This document shows, piece by piece, positions 13,651 through 22,122 of a DNA stretch of 26,143 nt (position 1 is its first letter; each line of letters starts with the position of its first letter). Made by a program: the position numbers and the translations under genes. Source of the stretch: Lachnospiraceae bacterium (GTDB lineage: Bacteria > Bacillota > Clostridia > Lachnospirales > Lachnospiraceae); assembly GCA_900757145.1 (NCBI GenBank), contig CAAEMT010000050.1, positions 1-26,143 of the forward strand, written 5' to 3'. The notes beneath the pieces are model-generated. The model searched no databases. It saw only the letters and a list, made by a program, of their open reading frames with translations, and had not been told where the DNA came from.

Positions 13651-16245
13651 TCATTCTACTCCCCTTCTGAAATGTCCTCGCGTGCCCTCCGATATATCTC
13701 CTGCCTGCGCCTCACAGCCTCTGCGTGGATTATCCGTCTGCGAACCATTTTCTCTTCGCATATCATCGTCCGCATCCGCCTCTTTAGCAAGCACAAACGC
13801 ATATCGGGATAAAATACGTCTCGTCTCTTCCGCGTTCTCTATCGTAAACGATAACCGGCAGTACGCAGGAGCAAGCCTGCGTATATCCGGCATGCACCCT
13901 CCAAGCTGCAGCGGTACACAATTGTAAATTGTATTGCAGCAGATATTACACCTGTTGATCACAGGAAAACATGCGTTCTTTCTGTCACGCAGGTATGTAA
14001 TCTGTGTCTTTTTCGTACAGCCCTTTGTATTATTTACGACACACTGCGCCGACTGCATAAGCGGCTGATGCCCGTAGACCGTAAGCTCCATCGCAACATT
14101 CCGGCGGTCACTTTGGCTGTACCGAGCTAAAAGTCCTGAGAGTTCCCGCACATTCAGTTCTGCCGAATACGTCATGCGTGAGATACCCTGTTCCTGCCAG
14201 AATGAAAGCGCGCGGCTATTGTATGCATACAGACTTTCCCCCGCTGCAAGCTCTGCCTGCAGCTTATTCTTGTTAATGTAATTTTGAAAATAGAAAACTT
14301 CATCGACCGTATGGAGGAGAAAACCGTCCATCAAAGATAAGACAGATACAGCATAAGGAGATTCGAGAAGCTTTCTTTCACGGAAACGCCAGACAGGCGG
14401 ACAATCCAGAAAGCACCGACAGCCCAGACGCTTCGCCTCAGCTATCTTCCTCTTCAGCCATCTGCATGATTCCTCCAGTTCAGAAGCCCGTCCAAGCAAA
14501 AGCGTGTCAAAGTAAATCGCATCAATCCCGTTCAAATCTCTCCGCGTCATATCAGACTCTGTCACACTGCCTTCCTGCACACTGTTTTGACAGCAAGAAC
14601 GCCTCTGCAAAAGAAAAGAAAGTACCGCGTCTGTCTGCTCCCTTGTCATAACCGATACAGTAAGACAGCATTTTCTTTCCGCGTTTTTTTCAGGGAATAT
14701 CACTTTGTCCTCAGGATTTTCCTGATGCTGCAGCCTCCTTGTGCCGCGTCTTTTTTCAAGAATCGCAGCTGTAAGCGCATCAAGCCCCTCTCTGCGCAGC
14801 TCATTCAGCGCTTTTACCGGAATAAACAGACCGTCCTCCATAGTAACTGTCAGGCTTTCAAATTCAAAAATCGTCTGTCCTGTTTTTTTCATCTGCCGGA
14901 TTACCGACTCTTTTGAAGCAGGTGCATTTTTTGCCGTCTCGGCAATCTCACGGCGGCATTCAACCTGCACGTCATGGCACTGCAGTTTTAATATAGCAGG
15001 GGAATCCCGAAAAATCTTTAACTCCCCCTTAATTTTTTCTTTATAATCAGTCTGAATATATTTATCTCGGAGAGATTCAAGGAGAAACTCATTTTTTGTG
15101 CGGTATGCGGTTCCTCCGATATTCGCTCCTCCCTTCCCTTTCGTAAGAAGAAACAGACTGCCCTTTTTGACATCCTCCGAAAGTACGGTCTCATTGCCGT
15201 TTGGAAGCTCCAGAACATCTTTTTTGTGCAGCGTTTCCAGCGCCTCAGCCTGAATGCCGCTCTGCGTGATCCGCCTGATTCTTGCTGCCTCCGTGCCGAG
15301 ATGATTCGGACGCGTCAGAGCCATCATATACTTTCCATTGTATTTGGAATAATAGCCGTCCGAAAATCCGCCTCTGTTGTACAGGTCGAGCAGCATGCGC
15401 CGATCCTCTTCTTCCACCCGATAGCCCGATGCGCCATACGCAAGGATGCGGTCAATATACTTTCTATAGATTGCCACAACTCCAGCTGTATATTCCGGAC
15501 GCTTCATCCTTCCTTCTATCTTAAAGGAGGAAATTCCTGCTTCTATGAGCTCCGGAAGCCGGTCTATCGTACACATATCCTTCATACTGAGCAGATATTG
15601 CGCTTTTCCTTTTTTTATGCCTGCCGCCTGTGGCTGCTCCTGCACCGTATAAGGAAGCCGGCAGGGCTGTGCGCACCGTCCACGGTTTCCGCTCCTGCCT
15701 CCGATCATGCTGCTTAAAAGGCATTGTCCAGAATAACAGTAGCACATTGCGCCGTGAATAAATGACTCTACCTCGATCCCTGTCTTTTCTATTATGGTCC
15801 GTATCTCGGACAGCGACAGCTCTCTTGCCGGGACAACGCGCGTGACTCCTGTTTTTTTCAGCAGCTCTGCTCCGTCCGCACTCGTAACCGTCATTTGTGT
15901 GCTTCCGTGTATCTCCATATCCGGAAAGGAGCTGCGAATCAGCTCCAGCACTCCAAAATCCTGTACGATCACCGCATCCAGCCCGTTTTTATAGTAAGGA
16001 AGAAGATAGGAAAAAAGCTTTTGCTCCATCTCATCCTCCTTAAGGAGTGTGTTGACTGTCATATAAAGCTTCCGACCGTGCAGATGACAGTAATCGATCC
16101 CCTTGTTGAGGTGCTCCTCATCCGGGTTGTCGGCGTATGCCCGCGCGCCAAATTGTGAGCCTCCAATATATACGGCATCTGCTCCGGCATGTACTGCTGC
16201 TTTAAGACTCTCAAATGATCCGGCAGGGGCCAGTAATTCGACCAT
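13651..16245 (-). CDS. U32 family protein with DUF3656 (RlhA/TrhP-like)
   Basis: Members once listed as U32 peptidases include RlhA and TrhP, which are needed for hydroxylation of 23S rRNA and tRNA. The 864-residue product begins VELLAPAGSFESLKAAVHAGADAVYIGG and carries the iron-sulfur-type cysteine cluster (CYCYSGQC at 168-175, CAQPC at 191-195) within the U32 domain. A DUF3656-like region follows at about 380-500, and a second U32-like half ends in a Cys-rich NRCNICCNTIYNCVPLQL. The start has AAGGAGG 5 bases upstream. At 864 residues it is longer than E. coli RlhA (about 650) because of this C-terminal part. The exact substrate is unknown; it is placed between zapA and ftsW. Confidence 0.88.
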   Translation of the reverse strand: MVELLAPAGSFESLKAAVHAGADAVYIGGSQFGARAYADNPDEEHLNKGIDYCHLHGRKLYMTVNTLLKEDEMEQKLFSYLLPYYKNGLDAVIVQDFGVLELIRSSFPDMEIHGSTQMTVTSADGAELLKKTGVTRVVPARELSLSEIRTIIEKTGIEVESFIHGAMCYCYSGQCLLSSMIGGRSGNRGRCAQPCRLPYTVQEQPQAAGIKKGKAQYLLSMKDMCTIDRLPELIEAGISSFKIEGRMKRPEYTAGVVAIYRKYIDRILAYGASGYRVEEEDRRMLLDLYNRGGFSDGYYSKYNGKYMMALTRPNHLGTEAARIRRITQSGIQAEALETLHKKDVLELPNGNETVLSEDVKKGSLFLLTKGKGGANIGGTAYRTKNEFLLESLRDKYIQTDYKEKIKGELKIFRDSPAILKLQCHDVQVECRREIAETAKNAPASKESVIRQMKKTGQTIFEFESLTVTMEDGLFIPVKALNELRREGLDALTAAILEKRRGTRRLQHQENPEDKVIFPEKNAERKCCLTVSVMTREQTDAVLSFLLQRRSCCQNSVQEGSVTESDMTRRDLNGIDAIYFDTLLLGRASELEESCRWLKRKIAEAKRLGCRCFLDCPPVWRFRERKLLESPYAVSVLSLMDGFLLHTVDEVFYFQNYINKNKLQAELAAGESLYAYNSRALSFWQEQGISRMTYSAELNVRELSGLLARYSQSDRRNVAMELTVYGHQPLMQSAQCVVNNTKGCTKKTQITYLRDRKNACFPVINRCNICCNTIYNCVPLQLGGCMPDIRRLAPAYCRLSFTIENAEETRRILSRYAFVLAKEADADDDMRRENGSQTDNPRRGCEAQAGDISEGTRGHFRRGVE

Positions 16246-16271
16246 AAATGCCTCCTTCTAAATCCTGATGC

Positions 16272-16315
16272 AAAAACGTCAGCGGACAAGGGCGCATCGT
16301 CCATTGTGCACTGAC
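16272..16315 (-). terminator. Intrinsic terminator between zapA and the U32 gene
   Basis: On the minus strand GTCAGTG and CGCTGAC arms with an inner ACAA/TTGT stem are followed by GTTTTT (16276-16272). The hairpin sits 7 bases past the zapA stop and ends close to the U32 ribosome binding site, so expression of the U32-ftsW-pbp genes may be lowered by partial termination. Confidence 0.6.
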
Positions 16316-16321
16316 ATTTTT

Positions 16322-16732
16322 CTATCGTCTGTTTGTATTCTTAAGCTGTGTCTCCATTTGAATATTTTCTTTCTGAAGCTGTATGTTCTTTTCCTCCAGC
16401 GTCTGAACATCCTTTTCAGCATTCTCAAGCTTGATCTGCGCAGTGATCAGTTCATGCTTGAAATCATAAACTTCCTTATCTTTTGCCATCAGCTCCCGCT
16501 CTAAATCTTCGATCTTTTTCTTCATCTTGAAGTAATCGTCCGCCATGTTCAGATTGAGCATGATATTTCTCAAATCGGGGGACAGCCGTGAATAGCCTTC
16601 CATACTTTTAAATTCGGAGATCTTTCCATTCAGATATGCTGCAACGCGCTGAAGATACTCCTCACTCTCATAGCCGCTCAGCGTATAGATCTTGCCTGCG
16701 ATTATCACCTGTGTTTTATTCTTGGCCGACAT
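16322..16732 (-). CDS. zapA: Cell division protein ZapA
   Basis: ZapA binds FtsZ and promotes bundling of protofilaments at the division site. The 136-residue product has the ZapA N-terminal domain (KTQVIIAGKIYTLSGYESEE, then LQRVAAYLNGKISEF and LSPDLRNIMLNLNMADDYFK), followed by a long coiled coil from about residue 75 to the end, rich in Glu, Lys and Leu heptads. The ATG at 16730-16732 has AAAGGTAGGG upstream and is preferred over an in-frame TTG at 16753. It has its own promoter between it and ruvB, although ruvAB may also read through because no terminator is seen after ruvB. Confidence 0.92.
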   Translation of the reverse strand: MSAKNKTQVIIAGKIYTLSGYESEEYLQRVAAYLNGKISEFKSMEGYSRLSPDLRNIMLNLNMADDYFKMKKKIEDLERELMAKDKEVYDFKHELITAQIKLENAEKDVQTLEEKNIQLQKENIQMETQLKNTNRR

Positions 16733-16769
16733 AGCTGCCCTACCTTTCCGCAAAATGTTTATATGATAG

Positions 16770-16797
16770 ATTATAATCTAAAATCTGAGAATTACAA
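16770..16797 (-). promoter_or_regulatory. Predicted sigma-A promoter of zapA
   Basis: On the minus strand TTGTAA (16792-16797) is followed after 16 bases by a perfect TATAAT (16770-16775). The -10 is embedded in a 12-bp palindrome, AGATTATAATCT. The promoter lies directly after the ruvB stop codon. Confidence 0.6.
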
Positions 16798-16801
16798 TAC
16801 T

Positions 16802-17794
16802 TTATTTTTTCCTTCCGAGGTGCTCATACGCAAAATCAGTCGCCACGCGTCCCTTCGGCGTGCGATTGAGGAATCCGTTCTTGATCAGATACGGCTCATA
16901 GACATCCTCGATCGTACCGGAATCCTCTCCGATCGCAGCCGCCAATGTATCAAGACCGACCGGGCCGCCTCCAAACTTGTCCATCATAAGCTCCAGTATC
17001 CCTCTGTCAATCCGATCCAAACCGTAACGGTCTACTTCAAGAAGATCGAGCGCCTCCGCAGCAATCTCCGAAGAAATCCTGCCGTCATAGCGCACCTGCG
17101 CGTAATCCCTGACTCTTTTTAGCATACGGTTCGCAAGACGAGGCGTACCTCTGGAACGCCGTGCGATCTCAAGCGCTCCACGGCTGTCGATCCCCACGCC
17201 AAGGACATCCGCCGAACGAAGAACGATCGTCTGGAGCTCCTTTTCTGTATAATATTCCAGATGGTTCACCACACCAAAACGGTCGCGAAGCGGAGCCGAG
17301 AGCATTCCTGCTCTTGTCGTCGCGCCGATCAGCGTAAATTTCGGAAGATCGAGGCGGATCGAACGCGCCGCCGCTCCTTTGCCTATCATAATGTCGATCG
17401 CAAAATCCTCCATTGCAGGATACAGTACCTCTTCGACCTGCCGGTTCAGACGATGTATCTCATCCACAAAAAGAACATCACCCTCCTGAAGATTATTCAG
17501 AATTGCTGCCATCTCCCCCGGTTTTTCTATTGCGGGTCCTGAGGTGATCTTTATATTCACATCCATCTCATTCGCTACGATACACGCCAGAGTCGTTTTG
17601 CCAAGACCGGGCGGTCCGTAAAACAATACGTGATCGAGAGAATCCTTTCTCTGCCTTGCTGCCTCTATAAAGATCTTCAGGGTACCTTTTACTTTTTCCT
17701 GACCGATATATTCATTCAGAAGCTTCGGCCGAAGCCCCGGCTCCAGCCGGATATCTTCTTCCGTCGTATCTGTCGTAATCATTCTCTTCGCCAT
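16802..17794 (-). CDS. ruvB: Holliday junction branch migration helicase RuvB
   Basis: RuvB is the AAA+ motor that drives branch migration of Holliday junctions together with RuvA. The 330-residue product is full length: Walker A GPPGLGKT at 60-67, Walker B DEIHRL at 111-116, the sensor region GATTRAGMLSAPLRDRFG, and a C-terminal winged helix ending in GRVATDFAYEHLG. AAGGAG lies 6 bases before the ATG. It starts 15 bases after ruvA, an operon order conserved widely. Confidence 0.98.
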   Translation of the reverse strand: MAKRMITTDTTEEDIRLEPGLRPKLLNEYIGQEKVKGTLKIFIEAARQRKDSLDHVLFYGPPGLGKTTLACIVANEMDVNIKITSGPAIEKPGEMAAILNNLQEGDVLFVDEIHRLNRQVEEVLYPAMEDFAIDIMIGKGAAARSIRLDLPKFTLIGATTRAGMLSAPLRDRFGVVNHLEYYTEKELQTIVLRSADVLGVGIDSRGALEIARRSRGTPRLANRMLKRVRDYAQVRYDGRISSEIAAEALDLLEVDRYGLDRIDRGILELMMDKFGGGPVGLDTLAAAIGEDSGTIEDVYEPYLIKNGFLNRTPKGRVATDFAYEHLGRKK

Positions 17795-17809
17795 GTCTTC
17801 TCCTTATGA

Positions 17810-18424
17810 TTATAAGATCGCCATCTGCTTTAAAGCAAGCTTAAGTATCTCTTCCGTGTCTGCATCGTCATCTGCACCTGATCTGCGGACTGCTTTAAGC
17901 GCATCGCTGCCTGAATATCCAAGCGCAGTAAGAGCCTGTACCGCCTCCGCCTTTGCGTCAGACATACCGCCTTTCCCTAAGGGGGCTGCCGTATGCTCCA
18001 GCTTCTTCTCGAACGCCTCCTCAAGACTCAGCTTATCTTTCAGCTCCAAAATAAGCTTCTGCGCCGTTTTCCCGCCTACTCCGGGAGCTCTTGCGATCGT
18101 CTTCGCGTCATCAGAAAGGACTGCGAAACGCAGCTCGTCCGCTGTCAGTACCGACAGGATACCGAGCGCAGCCTTTGGTCCGATTCCATTTACGTTCAGT
18201 AGAAGCTTATACATCTCAAGATCGTCCTCAGAAAGAAAACCAAAGAGCTGCATTGCATCCTCCTTGACATTAAGGTACGTATATATTTTTACCTCCTCGC
18301 CGCGCCCCGGCATCGCCGCTGCCTCACGCGAAGAAATATAAATCTGATATCCGATATTATTCACATCAAGGACGAGCCTTGTCTGTGAAACCTCCGCCAC
18401 AATTCCTTTTAAATACGCAATCAC
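17810..18424 (-). CDS. ruvA: Holliday junction branch migration protein RuvA
   Basis: RuvA binds four-way junctions as a tetramer and loads RuvB. The 204-residue product has the N-terminal OB fold (MIAYLKGIVAEVSQTRLVLD), two helix-hairpin-helix motifs (LLNVNGIGPKAALGIL and ARAPGVGGKTAQKLILEL), and the C-terminal RuvB-binding domain (EAVQALTALGYSGSDALKAV). The start is GTG, with AGGAG about 10 bases upstream. It heads the ruvAB-zapA region; I could not find a convincing promoter in the 94 bases between it and the upstream terminator. Confidence 0.97.
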   Translation of the reverse strand: MIAYLKGIVAEVSQTRLVLDVNNIGYQIYISSREAAAMPGRGEEVKIYTYLNVKEDAMQLFGFLSEDDLEMYKLLLNVNGIGPKAALGILSVLTADELRFAVLSDDAKTIARAPGVGGKTAQKLILELKDKLSLEEAFEKKLEHTAAPLGKGGMSDAKAEAVQALTALGYSGSDALKAVRRSGADDDADTEEILKLALKQMAIL

Positions 18425-18518
18425 GTTGTTATAACTCCTTTTATATACAAAAATCTCTGCATGGTCATTTTCATGATATCGCAGTCAAAAGACGCTGACA
18501 TCTTTTTATACTAACATA

Positions 18519-18562
18519 AGAAAAGGATAAAATCAATCATACGTTCGATTTTACCCTTTTCT
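18519..18562 (-). terminator. Terminator after the SleB-domain gene
   Basis: AGAAAAGG.TAAAATC and GATTTTA.CCTTTTCT (18547-18562 and 18519-18534) form a 16-bp stem with one G-U pair, 9 bases past the stop. The T residues are mostly within the 3' arm. Confidence 0.75.
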
Positions 18563-18571
18563 GATATTTGA

Positions 18572-19705
18572 TCACTTTTTCCAGACTGTAAAGAAAACAT
18601 GATCTTTGATCTGCTTATACTTCGAAGTCAGCCCCAATCTGTTGTACGCTTCGTCCGTCATAAAGAACAAGTACGGGAATGGGATCAGCTTCTTTCCTGT
18701 ATTAAGATACATCGTCTTGCCCGGAGTATAATCCTTATACATTTCGATCACTTCCGCCGCAGCGCGCTTTGACTGTTCCGAAATGATAGCCGGATTCGCC
18801 AGAGCTCTTCCAAGACTTCCGTCCCGCGCAGGGGCAAACTGCGTCTTGGCGTATACGACCTCTCTGACCGTCTTAGACGGAAACAGCGAACTCTTTGAGC
18901 GGTTCATGATCACCATGCCTACCGCAAGCTGTCCCTTGTAGGGCTGATTGCCTGACTCACAGTAAATGATCGCTGAAAGAAGCGTCGTATCATCCACAAC
19001 AGGATGCGTATAGTATGTACTCTCTACCGCACAGTGCGGCGCAGGAACCTTGGATGTATTGTTCTGACCACCGTCGTCAGGCTTATTATTATTTTCAGTC
19101 TCATCCTTGACCTTATTCGTTCGGGCGCCCTTTTTATTGACGTAATATTTTCCTACCCACTGGTTCGTCTTCATGACGCCGTTCTTACCGTAATAGTAGT
19201 ATTTCTTTCCGGTCTTGATCCACTTCTTCGTCTGCATCTGACCGAGCTTAAGACCAAAGAAATACGTCTTTCCATCGATCACAGTCTTTCCGCGAAGCTG
19301 TTTTCCTTCTTTATCAAAACCGTAATAATAATACTTGCCCTTACTGCCAATCTTGTATTTTCCGTCTGTCAGAAGCGCGCCTGTCGGTCCTGCATAATAC
19401 ACATCTTGCTTTGCGCCGTGCCTGATACGGAGCCACGAGCTTTTCAGAAGCGTACCGTCTTTTTTGTAGAAGTAGCGCTTGCCTCCTTTATTCAGGAAGC
19501 CGGTATGTCGCACGCCCTTATCGTTCACATAGTACTCTCCAACCCGGCGGTTTCTCTGGAGCTTTCCTTTCTTGTAATAAGAGTACGTACCATTGGAATT
19601 CTGTTTCCAGCCTGCCTGTGCGCTCGCCGGCATACATAAAAGCATCATCAAAAACAATATTCCGGCTGCAAAAAGCCTTCGTCTGTTCTTTGTATGTTTT
19701 AACAT
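18572..19705 (-). CDS. Secreted SleB/CwlJ-domain cell wall hydrolase with glucan-binding-like repeats
   Basis: The 377-residue product has a signal peptide (basic start, hydrophobic LFAAGILFLMMLLCMPASA, likely cut after AQA near residue 31). About eight aromatic cell-wall-binding repeats of the choline/glucan type follow (about 35-198, for example GKYYYYGFDKEGKQLRG and WVGKYYVNKKGART), then an Asn/Asp linker and a Hydrolase_2 (SleB/CwlJ) domain at about 240-375. The probable catalytic Glu is E250 in AIIYCESGNQPYKGQLAVG, with MNR downstream. Family members are lytic transglycosylases or amidases acting on spore cortex, but this one has a strong vegetative-type promoter and may act in growing cells. 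Confidence 0.88.
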   Translation of the reverse strand: MLKHTKNRRRLFAAGILFLMMLLCMPASAQAGWKQNSNGTYSYYKKGKLQRNRRVGEYYVNDKGVRHTGFLNKGGKRYFYKKDGTLLKSSWLRIRHGAKQDVYYAGPTGALLTDGKYKIGSKGKYYYYGFDKEGKQLRGKTVIDGKTYFFGLKLGQMQTKKWIKTGKKYYYYGKNGVMKTNQWVGKYYVNKKGARTNKVKDETENNNKPDDGGQNNTSKVPAPHCAVESTYYTHPVVDDTTLLSAIIYCESGNQPYKGQLAVGMVIMNRSKSSLFPSKTVREVVYAKTQFAPARDGSLGRALANPAIISEQSKRAAAEVIEMYKDYTPGKTMYLNTGKKLIPFPYLFFMTDEAYNRLGLTSKYKQIKDHVFFTVWKK

Positions 19706-19760
19706 ATGTTCTCCCTCATTCTATTAATCTTAGTTCATTTTTTTGTAATACTCTGTTCAC

Positions 19761-19793
19761 ATTATATGATACACATTGTAATTTGTCAATTAC
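19761..19793 (-). promoter_or_regulatory. Consensus sigma-A promoter with overlapping palindrome, SleB-domain gene
   Basis: On the minus strand a perfect TTGACA (19784-19789) and a perfect TATAAT (19761-19766) are separated by exactly 17 bases. The -35 is covered by the palindrome TGTAATTTGTCAATTACA (plus strand, 19776-19793), with perfect 7-bp arms around TGTC, a likely operator for an unidentified regulator. Confidence 0.75.
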
Positions 19794-19817
19794 ATTATTA
19801 TCCTGCCAAATAATATG

Positions 19818-21284
19818 TTAAATAATAATACAGATCAGCTTTCTGTGCGAATTATTTACGATCCGCTTCATTGCGTCCTGCAGCCTGACCTGACTGTCCT
19901 CACCAATCGATGACACCTTAGCGCGTATCCCTTCTTCAACCATTTGGTCTACCGATTTTCCAAAGATCAACGCGCCGCCTCCGTCATTTTTCTCTCCGCT
20001 CTCCTTCATATAACTGATCAAGTCGCCCGCCTGCGCTTCACTTCCGACAATCGGCGCAATCTCAGTTTCAATATCCGCACGTATAAGATGGATAGATGGC
20101 GCGCTCGCCTTTACCTTTACGCCATAGCGGTTCCCCTGACGGATCACAACAGGCTCTTCCATCGAAATCTCTTCCTTCTGCGGCAGGATGACGCCGTATC
20201 CCGTCTGTTTCACAGAAGCCACTGCCGATGCAACGCTTTCATATTCCCTCTTTTGACGTGCCATCTCACGCACGATAGAGATAAGCTGATACTCACTGCG
20301 TATATCGGTTCCTGTCATCTCACTTAATATTTTGTAATACAAAGGCTCCTGCATCACGACAGAGACCTCAGCATTCCCGTTTGCAAGATTTACATGTTCG
20401 AGCTTTGCCTTTTTTATGCAGTCGCTTTCCAGAATAAACTCCTGCCCGTAAATATCACGCACACATGAGAGGTTCTGCATCGCCTTTTTTACGGCCGAAA
20501 ACAGCTCCTGCTTAAGCCAGTGGTCGTTTTCCAGTGTCTCTGTCCATTTTGGTACCTGAAAAACGACACGGGTAAGAGGAAATTCAAGAAGAAATTGTTC
20601 GAACACTTTCTGAATATCGCCCTGCCCCATCTGCTCACAATTCATCACAAGAGGCGAAACTCCGTAGGACGTCTGTATATACTGTGCAGCATTTTTAGCC
20701 TCTTCCGCATACGGCTTTGCCGAATTCACTACTACAAGGAACGGTTTGCCAAGCTTGGAAAGCTGCATGATCGCTTCTTTTTCCGCCTCAAGAAAGCTCT
20801 CGCGCGGCAGCTCCCCGAAGCTTCCGTCCGTTGTCATTACAATTCCGACCGTCGCATGATCCGTGATTACTTTCTGTGTTCCGATGCGGGCAGCCTCACG
20901 AAATGGCAGTGCTTCCTCCTGCCACGGTGTTTTTACCATACGGGGCATATTATTTTCCTCGATTCCTTCCGCGCCGGGTACCAGAAAGCCTACGCAGTCC
21001 ACGAGGCGCACCTGCATAACAGAACCGTCTCCTGCCTCGATCTGTGCCGCGCGGCGCGGAATAAATTTAGGTTCTACAGTCGTTACTGTTTTCCCCGAAG
21101 CGCTCGCAGGCATCTCATCTTTCGTCCGGTCACGTTCCTGTTCCGACAGACCGGGCAGCACAAGCTGTTCTATAAATCTTCTCACAAAAGTGGATTTTCC
21201 TGTCCGCACAGGGCCTACGATCCCTACATAGATTTCTCCGCCCGTCCTCATCTGAATATCCTTGTATAAATTAAATTTTTCCAT
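19818..21284 (-). CDS. spoIVA: Stage IV sporulation protein A, spore coat morphogenetic ATPase
   Basis: SpoIVA polymerises on the forespore surface using ATP hydrolysis and anchors the coat. The 488-residue product begins MEKFNLYKDIQMRTGGEIYV, has Walker A GPVRTGKS at 24-31 and the DCVGFLVPGAEG switch region, and ends with the conserved C-terminal NNSHRKLICIII. The length is close to B. subtilis SpoIVA (492). I chose the ATG at 21282-21284, with AGGGGG upstream, over a longer frame from 21347; the family starts here. The ribosome binding site lies in an inverted repeat and a sigma-E-like promoter precedes it. Confidence 0.97.
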   Translation of the reverse strand: MEKFNLYKDIQMRTGGEIYVGIVGPVRTGKSTFVRRFIEQLVLPGLSEQERDRTKDEMPASASGKTVTTVEPKFIPRRAAQIEAGDGSVMQVRLVDCVGFLVPGAEGIEENNMPRMVKTPWQEEALPFREAARIGTQKVITDHATVGIVMTTDGSFGELPRESFLEAEKEAIMQLSKLGKPFLVVVNSAKPYAEEAKNAAQYIQTSYGVSPLVMNCEQMGQGDIQKVFEQFLLEFPLTRVVFQVPKWTETLENDHWLKQELFSAVKKAMQNLSCVRDIYGQEFILESDCIKKAKLEHVNLANGNAEVSVVMQEPLYYKILSEMTGTDIRSEYQLISIVREMARQKREYESVASAVASVKQTGYGVILPQKEEISMEEPVVIRQGNRYGVKVKASAPSIHLIRADIETEIAPIVGSEAQAGDLISYMKESGEKNDGGGALIFGKSVDQMVEEGIRAKVSSIGEDSQVRLQDAMKRIVNNSHRKLICIII

Positions 21285-21291
21285 CAAAAGA

Positions 21292-21370
21292 CCCCCTGCA
21301 TATACTGGTAGCGCAGCTATTGTGTACCGTCTGTACGCAACAGTCATCTGCTAACAATGTATGCAGGGGG
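21292..21370 (-). promoter_or_regulatory. Inverted repeat that can hide the spoIVA ribosome binding site
   Basis: On the minus strand CCCCCTGCATA (21370-21360) is a perfect 11-bp complement of TATGCAGGGGG (21302-21292). The second arm is the ribosome binding site of spoIVA. The first arm overlaps the predicted sigma-E -10 box, so it would be present only in transcripts that start farther upstream. Confidence 0.65.
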
Positions 21371-21382
21371 CAGCCCTGTTAT
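21356..21382 (-). promoter_or_regulatory. Predicted sigma-E promoter of spoIVA
   Basis: CATACATT (minus strand, 21363-21356) matches the sigma-E -10 consensus CATACAnT. ATA lies 16 bases upstream (21382-21380), within the 16-18 base spacing of known sigma-E promoters. It starts just after the stop of the upstream gene. spoIVA is a classical sigma-E target. Confidence 0.6.
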
Positions 21383-21387
21383 GTCAT

Positions 21388-22086
21388 TTATTTTATTTTA
21401 CTTTTTTCACGGAGAGGATCATCACGCATTGGTATGAACATCAGCACAAATACAACCGCGAGAAGGATACACATAAACAGTACTGAGCTTTCCTGATATT
21501 TCTGGGTAACTCCCACACTGATGATCGCGCCTGTAATAAATACAAGGATGATCCCATAATACTTCAAACTCCTCATGCACGCCCTTTTATCCTTATTAAC
21601 GCTGGAATAAAAGAGCAGCTCTGTCGCAGAGCGAAGATTTCCGGTACACATCGTCGTCGCAAAACCGTTTCCTTCAAACGAACGGAAGCTTTCTACCTGC
21701 ATGGAGCAGACAAAAGAAACCGCAATATTGACATAGTCATCGTATTTGCCCGACGGCACGAATGCAATCGTAAAAAGCACAAGAAATTCCAGAGCGATAA
21801 CGATCTGCCGCCAGTGAAAATGATGCGTGCGGCGAAAATGCACTTTCACATACTCCGTCACAAAAATACCAAGCATAAACGCAAGAATCGGAAGGGCGTA
21901 CATCCCGACCTGATGCCACTCCCTTTTATAGGCGTGGATCGCAAGCAGAACCATATTTCCTGTCTGGGCATTGGCAAAAACGCCTCCGCGGCTGACATAC
22001 GTATAGATGTCAAGAAAACCGCCTACAAATGCCAGTATGATGCCTACTGTATAAGATTCCGAAGCCTTCTTTTGAAGCTGGTTCAT
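21388..22086 (-). CDS. DUF1275 (YoaK) family membrane protein
   Basis: The 232-residue product matches the DUF1275/YoaK family: GFLDIYTYVSRGGVFANAQTGNMV at about 22-45, VESFRSFEGNGFATTMCTGNLR in the middle, and about six membrane segments. The function of the family is not established; a transporter role has been suggested. AAGGAG is 6 bases before the ATG. It lies between fumarase and spoIVA on the same strand, with no clear terminator on either side, so it may be cotranscribed with the fumarase genes and read into spoIVA. Confidence 0.9.
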   Translation of the reverse strand: MNQLQKKASESYTVGIILAFVGGFLDIYTYVSRGGVFANAQTGNMVLLAIHAYKREWHQVGMYALPILAFMLGIFVTEYVKVHFRRTHHFHWRQIVIALEFLVLFTIAFVPSGKYDDYVNIAVSFVCSMQVESFRSFEGNGFATTMCTGNLRSATELLFYSSVNKDKRACMRSLKYYGIILVFITGAIISVGVTQKYQESSVLFMCILLAVVFVLMFIPMRDDPLREKSKIK

Positions 22087-22122
22087 GACCTTCTCCTTAT
22101 ATATTACTTATTACAAAACGCT

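Noticed and set aside
20520..21269. A 249-codon plus-strand open frame inside spoIVA
   Set aside because: It is antisense to a full-length spoIVA and has no family features.
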